From: Anaerolineaceae bacterium UBA4781
GTDB taxonomy: Bacteria > Chloroflexota > Anaerolineae > Anaerolineales > Anaerolineaceae
Assembly (NCBI GenBank): GCA_002403105.1
Contig: DHHD01000077.1
Span: 8,976-26,694, forward strand
Length of the DNA stretch: 17,719 bases
Direction: 5' to 3'
A program made the position numbers and the translations under genes. A model generated the notes under the pieces. The model was not told the origin of the DNA. It searched no databases and saw nothing but the letters and a program-made list of their open reading frames with translations. This document shows positions 14,233 to 17,719 of the stretch, piece after piece (the stretch's first letter is position 1; the number at the start of each line of letters is the position of its first letter).

Positions 14233-15852
14233 TTATTTTTGTTGATAGACGATCACGAATTGAGCTTGATCTTCTATCGCTTCCACTGTAGAACGCATCG
14301 ATTCATCCACTTCCACCAATTGTAATTTTGGAAGCAGAAGAAGAGATGAGAGATTTTGAAGCGGTATCTCCGATAGATAGATGTTTTCCAAATTGGGTAA
14401 TATTTCAACGATATGCTCGAGCGATTGCAGTGGAGCCTTGCGAATCATCAGGTTCCGCAAGGAGGTCAATCCGTCCAGAGCGGTCAGTGATGTGATCGGT
14501 GTATCACCCACATCCAGAGAGGTTAATTTCGTGCAACTACATAAAACACGGAGATCGTGGACATTTGTGTCAAATAATGCCAGCGATCTTAACGAGGGAA
14601 TTTGTGACAGAGGAGAAACGTCTTCTATCGGATTATGATGTAAATCGATGTATTCTAAAAATACAAGATCAGAGAGCGGTGAAAGATCGGTGATATTTTG
14701 ATACACCAGTGAAATACTCTGAAGATTTTTCATTTCTTTAAGATCATCTAACGTAGTGATGCTACCTCGTGTAATATTCCCTTCATTGTTTACAAAATCA
14801 TCCATCAATTCATGAAAAGCGTCGGCATCGGTAGCTGCTTTATTTCCCCAAATATAGAGGTCTTGGATCGACAATAGATCTTGCTCTGAGATCGCCTCCC
14901 CTTCTTTTTTATCAAGTTCCAATCGCACCGCTTCTTCGATCAGAGGTTCCTGGAACACCACATCCGCAGGGTAACGCCTGAAGAACGAAAAGGGATCAAG
15001 AAAGTGAACCGCAGCAATGACAAGGCACAAGATCGCGCCCAACGACGAAAACATTCTTCGACGAATCTTGCGACCGGTTAGTTCATCTTTAAGTTTTGAG
15101 ATGGTACTGTAGCGATCTTTTGGATCGAAAGCAGTGCTTTTTCGAATGATCTTCATCAACCTACGGTCTACAATTTCCCCCAAAGCGTGCTTCACCTCCA
15201 TGCTGCCAGTTAACAACCAGCAAAGCAGTATCCCAACAGAAAAGATATCAGAGCGGCAGTCTGTCTGTGAAAAACCATACTGCTCTGGAGCAGCAAAATA
15301 TCTGGTTCCAAAACACAGGGTGTCTTCTTGCGCAGTTTCGTTGTAAGTACGGGAAATACCGAAATCAATGAGGGTGATTCTTCCGTGATCATCCATGATG
15401 ATATTTTGCGGTTTAATATCCCGATGGATGATGGGCGGTGTTTGCCCATGCAGGTAAGATAAAATATCACAGAGCTGCACAGCGATATCTATAGATTGCT
15501 GCTTTGTGAATCGTTTTTCCCGGACAAACTCATCCAATGATCTTCCCGGGATAAATGTGCGTACGACGCACAGCATATTCTCATTGTGATGTTCGCTGAC
15601 ATATGCAGGCAATCCATGGTGGTGCAGTTTTCTCAGCAGTTCACTTTCACTTATGTGGGATAGGAGGGATTTTTCAGTGTAACATTTCGCTGCGTAATAT
15701 GTTCCGGTTTGACGTTCTTTTACCAGCAGTGTTTCACCCATTTCATTATGCGAAAAACATTCCATCGGTTCATATTGCTGCAAGAAATCTTGGGGAAATC
15801 GGTTATCGTCGTAATTTTCTAAGAAATCTTCACTGGAATCCTCTGCCATCAT
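14233..15852 (-). CDS. Ser/Thr protein kinase with transmembrane helix and leucine-rich repeats
   Basis: 539 residues. An Hanks-type kinase domain spans about 25-260: ATP lysine K56 (AAKCY), candidate helix-C glutamate E71, catalytic loop HRDIKPQN (143-150, D145), DFG (163-165), APE (188-190) and SDIFSVGILL. The glycine-rich loop is degenerate, keeping only G39. A basic stretch RKIRRR precedes one hydrophobic helix (about 267-286). The C-terminal half (about 300-520) contains six or seven 22-residue SDS22-like leucine-rich repeats ('LKEMKNLQSISL', 'LSDLVFLEYIDL', 'LTSLRNLMI'), presumably outside the membrane, which would make it a receptor-like kinase. Two ATGs in tandem (15852, 15849) follow AGGTGG; the upstream HTH gene's stop directly abuts the first. 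No phosphatase gene is nearby. Substrate unknown. Confidence 0.92.
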   Translation of the reverse strand: MMAEDSSEDFLENYDDNRFPQDFLQQYEPMECFSHNEMGETLLVKERQTGTYYAAKCYTEKSLLSHISESELLRKLHHHGLPAYVSEHHNENMLCVVRTFIPGRSLDEFVREKRFTKQQSIDIAVQLCDILSYLHGQTPPIIHRDIKPQNIIMDDHGRITLIDFGISRTYNETAQEDTLCFGTRYFAAPEQYGFSQTDCRSDIFSVGILLCWLLTGSMEVKHALGEIVDRRLMKIIRKSTAFDPKDRYSTISKLKDELTGRKIRRRMFSSLGAILCLVIAAVHFLDPFSFFRRYPADVVFQEPLIEEAVRLELDKKEGEAISEQDLLSIQDLYIWGNKAATDADAFHELMDDFVNNEGNITRGSITTLDDLKEMKNLQSISLVYQNITDLSPLSDLVFLEYIDLHHNPIEDVSPLSQIPSLRSLALFDTNVHDLRVLCSCTKLTSLDVGDTPITSLTALDGLTSLRNLMIRKAPLQSLEHIVEILPNLENIYLSEIPLQNLSSLLLLPKLQLVEVDESMRSTVEAIEDQAQFVIVYQQK

Positions 15853-16299
15853 TTACCTGCCACCTAATAAAGTCAGTCCCAAGTCCTGCAATTTGCTTTG
15901 TGTTTCTAAAATGCTCTTTTTATTTTGAATACAATGTAAGATCACTGCATCACGTTTGATCTTGGGATAAAGTTGACTCTTCTGTGCGATCTGCAAAAGC
16001 TTTTGCGTTTCGTCAATATCCATTTCAAAACCGAACGCCAATTCAATTACCTTGTCTCGAGATGGCTTGCGTGTTCCGTTAAAAAGTTGATGCCCAAACG
16101 TACGCTCAAGAGCAGAATTTCTGATCACATGCTCCGGCACCTTGTCCCTTTGTTTACAGAGTTCAGTGATATAGATATTGAATGGAGGTAACCACATATC
16201 ATCTTCAGTGCTCTTCAAGAACGTCTCAATATCAGGCGATTTGAATAGTTTTCGAAATATTGAACTGATGCTGCTATCTTTTGAAAGTTTCCCAGTCAT
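15853..16299 (-). CDS. Small Xre-like helix-turn-helix protein paired with the kinase
   Basis: 148 residues. Residues about 41-105 look like an Xre/lambda-repressor-like HTH: 'ITELCKQRDKVPEHVIRNSALERTFGHQLFNGTRKPSRDKV' has the helix-turn-helix spacing and the typical 'G.R.PSRD' turn, with 'LAFGFEMDIDETQKLL' as the closing helices. A C-terminal helical region (110-148, YPKIKRDAVILHCI, LQDLGLTLLG) is shared, as far as I recall, with HTH proteins that neighbour Ser/Thr kinases in Clostridia. The frame is open to a TTG at 16395, but ATG at 16297-16299 has AAGGTG at ideal spacing and was chosen. Its TAA is immediately followed by the kinase ATG, implying coupled translation. It could be a transcription factor or a kinase substrate/adaptor. 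Confidence 0.78.
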   Translation of the reverse strand: MTGKLSKDSSISSIFRKLFKSPDIETFLKSTEDDMWLPPFNIYITELCKQRDKVPEHVIRNSALERTFGHQLFNGTRKPSRDKVIELAFGFEMDIDETQKLLQIAQKSQLYPKIKRDAVILHCIQNKKSILETQSKLQDLGLTLLGGR

Positions 16300-16494
16300 C
16301 GAATCACCTTGTGTGGTAGAAAAAAACCAATAAGTAAAGAGATTTTTTGAAACGAATGGGTACATTTTCTCATAATGCATTTTTTTTCGCAACACTTTTA
16401 CGATAAGTCCTGTTCATGCTTGCTTTTCTAGTATTTTCTGCAGCAAACTATGGAAAACAGTCAGGGATCCTATGAATGCTTCATGAATAGTTGT

Positions 16495-16519
16495 AATTGG
16501 TTAGTCTAACCGTCCAATT
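16495..16519. promoter_or_regulatory. DtxR/IdeR-like operator dyad in the divergent intergenic region
   Basis: GGTTAG-T-CTAACC (16499-16511) is a perfect 6+1+6 dyad, flanked by AATTGG (16495) and CCAATT (ending 16519). The core matches the centre of the known DtxR/IdeR/SirR box (TTAGGTTAGSCTAACCTAA) except for the middle base and the outer arms. It overlaps a -35-like TTGGTT of the plus-strand methyltransferase unit. Assignment to a metal-dependent repressor is inference. Confidence 0.5.
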
Positions 16520-16545
16520 ATATATAAAGGGTTCATTGGTATACT
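16498..16545 (+). promoter_or_regulatory. Candidate promoters of the methyltransferase-DUF1028 unit
   Basis: Two options are visible: TTGGTT (16498-16503), 17 nt, TATATA (16521-16526), whose -35 overlaps the dyad; and an extended -10 TGGTATACT (TATACT at 16540-16545) that would start about 18 nt before the ATG. Both lie in the 270-bp divergent gap, which otherwise holds no gene. For the leftward HTH gene I see only weak hexamers (e.g. TTGCGA). Confidence 0.45.
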
Positions 16546-16569
16546 AAACATGAGAAACCAAAATCAATA

Positions 16570-17475
16570 ATGCAAAACAATACGATGGATATCAGCATTA
16601 ATCAAATTCCTATCACCATTACCCGTGGTTGGGATGAATATGAATTACTCGACAGTGGGGATGGAATGAAGCTGGAACGCTATGGAAAGATCCTGCTTGC
16701 ACGCCCGGAACCGGAAGCATTCTGGATGAAGAACCTGGGAGAACAGGAATGGAAGAAGGCCAATGCCATGTATTTCTCCCCTTCGCAGGATGAAAATGGG
16801 TTGTGGAAGGTAAGCAAACAGTTTCCGAATCCGTGGGATATTTCAGTGGGAATTGTACGTTGTAAATTGGAACTCACCAGTTCACGCCATATCGGTCTCT
16901 TTCCGGAGCAGTACCCGCAATGGCAGTGGTTGTATGATCATATTTCAAACAGCAAGCACTCTATGAAAGTACTCAACCTGTTCGGATACACCGGCATGGC
17001 TACCCTCTTCGCAGCCCAAGCCGGAGCACAGGTAACCCATGTGGACGCCTCAAAAAAAGCGATCAGTTGGGCGAAAGAAAATCAAGCTCTTTCAGGATTA
17101 AACGAAAAACCCATCCGCTGGATAGTGGATGATGCGCTTAAATTTGTAAAACGAGAAGCCCGCCGGCAGAATTTTTATGATGCCATCGTTTTAGATCCCC
17201 CAAAATTCGGACGCGGACCAAATGGTGAAGTTTGGGAATTTTATAAGTACTTTCCCAGTTTACTGCAAGCCTGCGAAGAGGTCCTCAACAGCCAGGCATC
17301 GTTTATGTTATTAACCGCGTATGCTGTTAAAGCATCCGCGCTTACTCTTTTACGAGCCATGCAAGAAAGAATGCAAAAACGTGCTGGAACCATCACTGCC
17401 GGTGAGTTGGTTCAACAAGAAACGGATAGTGACAGGTATTTATCACGGGCGATTTACGCTCTGTGGAAAAAATAA
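16570..17475 (+). CDS. Class I SAM-dependent methyltransferase, RlmI-like, lacking PUA domain
   Basis: 301 residues. The N-terminal 100 residues are beta-rich ('YELLDSGDGMKLERYGK...ARPEPEA'). The Rossmann methyltransferase core covers about 105-290: SAM motif I NLFGYTGMAT (136-145), acidic motif II HVDAS (157-161), IVDDALKF (185-192), and the catalytic-face motif DPPKF (209-213). This is the Methyltrans_SAM pattern of the RlmI/RlmK 23S rRNA cytosine methyltransferases, about 390 residues with an N-terminal PUA domain; that domain is missing here, so the substrate (rRNA or other) is uncertain. No strong Shine-Dalgarno precedes the ATG; a short leader from the TATACT box is likely. The DUF1028 gene follows after 19 bp. 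Confidence 0.87.
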   Translation: MQNNTMDISINQIPITITRGWDEYELLDSGDGMKLERYGKILLARPEPEAFWMKNLGEQEWKKANAMYFSPSQDENGLWKVSKQFPNPWDISVGIVRCKLELTSSRHIGLFPEQYPQWQWLYDHISNSKHSMKVLNLFGYTGMATLFAAQAGAQVTHVDASKKAISWAKENQALSGLNEKPIRWIVDDALKFVKREARRQNFYDAIVLDPPKFGRGPNGEVWEFYKYFPSLLQACEEVLNSQASFMLLTAYAVKASALTLLRAMQERMQKRAGTITAGELVQQETDSDRYLSRAIYALWKK

Positions 17476-17494
17476 TTCTTCCGGGAGGAATTTC

Positions 17495-17719
17495 ATGGAA
17501 CCATTTTTACATACCTATTCCATCGTCGCCAGAGATGAAGCAACCGGTCAATTGGGGGTGGCTGTCCAATCACACTGGTTTAATGTTGGTTTTTTATGCC
17601 CGTGGGTGGAAGCCGGTGTGGGTGCAGTCGCTACCCAATCATCGGTGAAAGTCAGCTATGGTCCGCGTGGCTTGGAACTGTTGCGCACTGGTAAAAGCGC
17701 CCCGGAAGCGCTCTCTTCT
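17495..17719 (+). CDS. DUF1028 family protein, 3' end cut by window edge
   Basis: 75 codons are present. The ATG is preceded by GGGAGGAA at ideal spacing. The N-terminus 'HTYSIVARDEATGQLGVAVQSH', with 'PWVEAGVGAVATQSSVKVSYGPRGLELL', is the start of the DUF1028 domain, which structurally resembles Ntn-hydrolases; the activity is not established in most members. Full-length members have roughly 210-330 residues. Very short spacing to the upstream methyltransferase suggests one transcript. Confidence 0.9.
   Translation, partial: MEPFLHTYSIVARDEATGQLGVAVQSHWFNVGFLCPWVEAGVGAVATQSSVKVSYGPRGLELLRTGKSAPEALSS

Noticed and set aside
16300..16395. 32-residue N-terminal extension of the HTH protein from a TTG
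   Set aside because: ATG at 16299 has a good AAGGTG ribosome binding site; the extension has no domain character.
16473..16489. ATGAAT direct repeats in the divergent intergenic region
   Set aside because: Two short A/T-rich copies are within chance expectation.

Overview
The window (17.7 kb) looks like a chromosomal segment of a low-to-mid GC, free-living anaerobic bacterium, most plausibly Chloroflexota, class Anaerolineae. That placement is an inference from: a tRNA-Ile T-box leader on ileS, a PD40-type propeller lipoprotein with repeated 'NADGS' units, a BamB-like propeller inside the rpmH-rnpA-yidD-yidC-jag operon, and several lipoprotein signal peptides. No rRNA, tRNA, CRISPR, IS element or phage gene is visible. 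Almost everything is on the minus strand; only the last two genes (16570 onward) are on the plus strand.

Reading in the direction of transcription (right to left): a divergent intergenic region (16300-16569) carries a DtxR/IdeR-like dyad. Leftward from it run a small Xre-like HTH gene and a Ser/Thr kinase with a transmembrane helix and a leucine-rich-repeat domain; the HTH stop codon directly abuts the kinase ATG. Next come a zinc-ribbon membrane protein (13543-14100) and a large lipoprotein (11453-13447) that fuses a PD40 beta-propeller to a sugar-type periplasmic binding protein. A perfect 15-bp hairpin terminator (11375-11409) closes that block.

Beyond it lie a PatB/MalY-type PLP C-S lyase, a DUF218 membrane protein, a small secreted jelly-roll-like protein and the tRNA methylthiotransferase MtaB. 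Then comes the classical rpmH-rnpA-yidD-[PQQ-propeller lipoprotein]-yidC-jag cluster for ribosome, RNase P and membrane-protein insertion, with pyrimidine-nucleoside phosphorylase at its 3' end. The cluster is not next to dnaA/oriC here. At the left edge is ileS (3' part missing), preceded by a sigma70-type promoter and a T-box leader with a readable Ile specifier codon, T-box motif and terminator.

To the right, on the plus strand, an RlmI-like SAM methyltransferase without a PUA domain is followed 19 bp later by the start of a DUF1028 gene cut by the window edge.

The best candidates for something undescribed are the HTH/kinase-LRR pair (possibly with the zinc-ribbon protein), the PD40-periplasmic-binding fusion with no transporter genes beside it, and the metal-regulator-like operator between the two divergent units.
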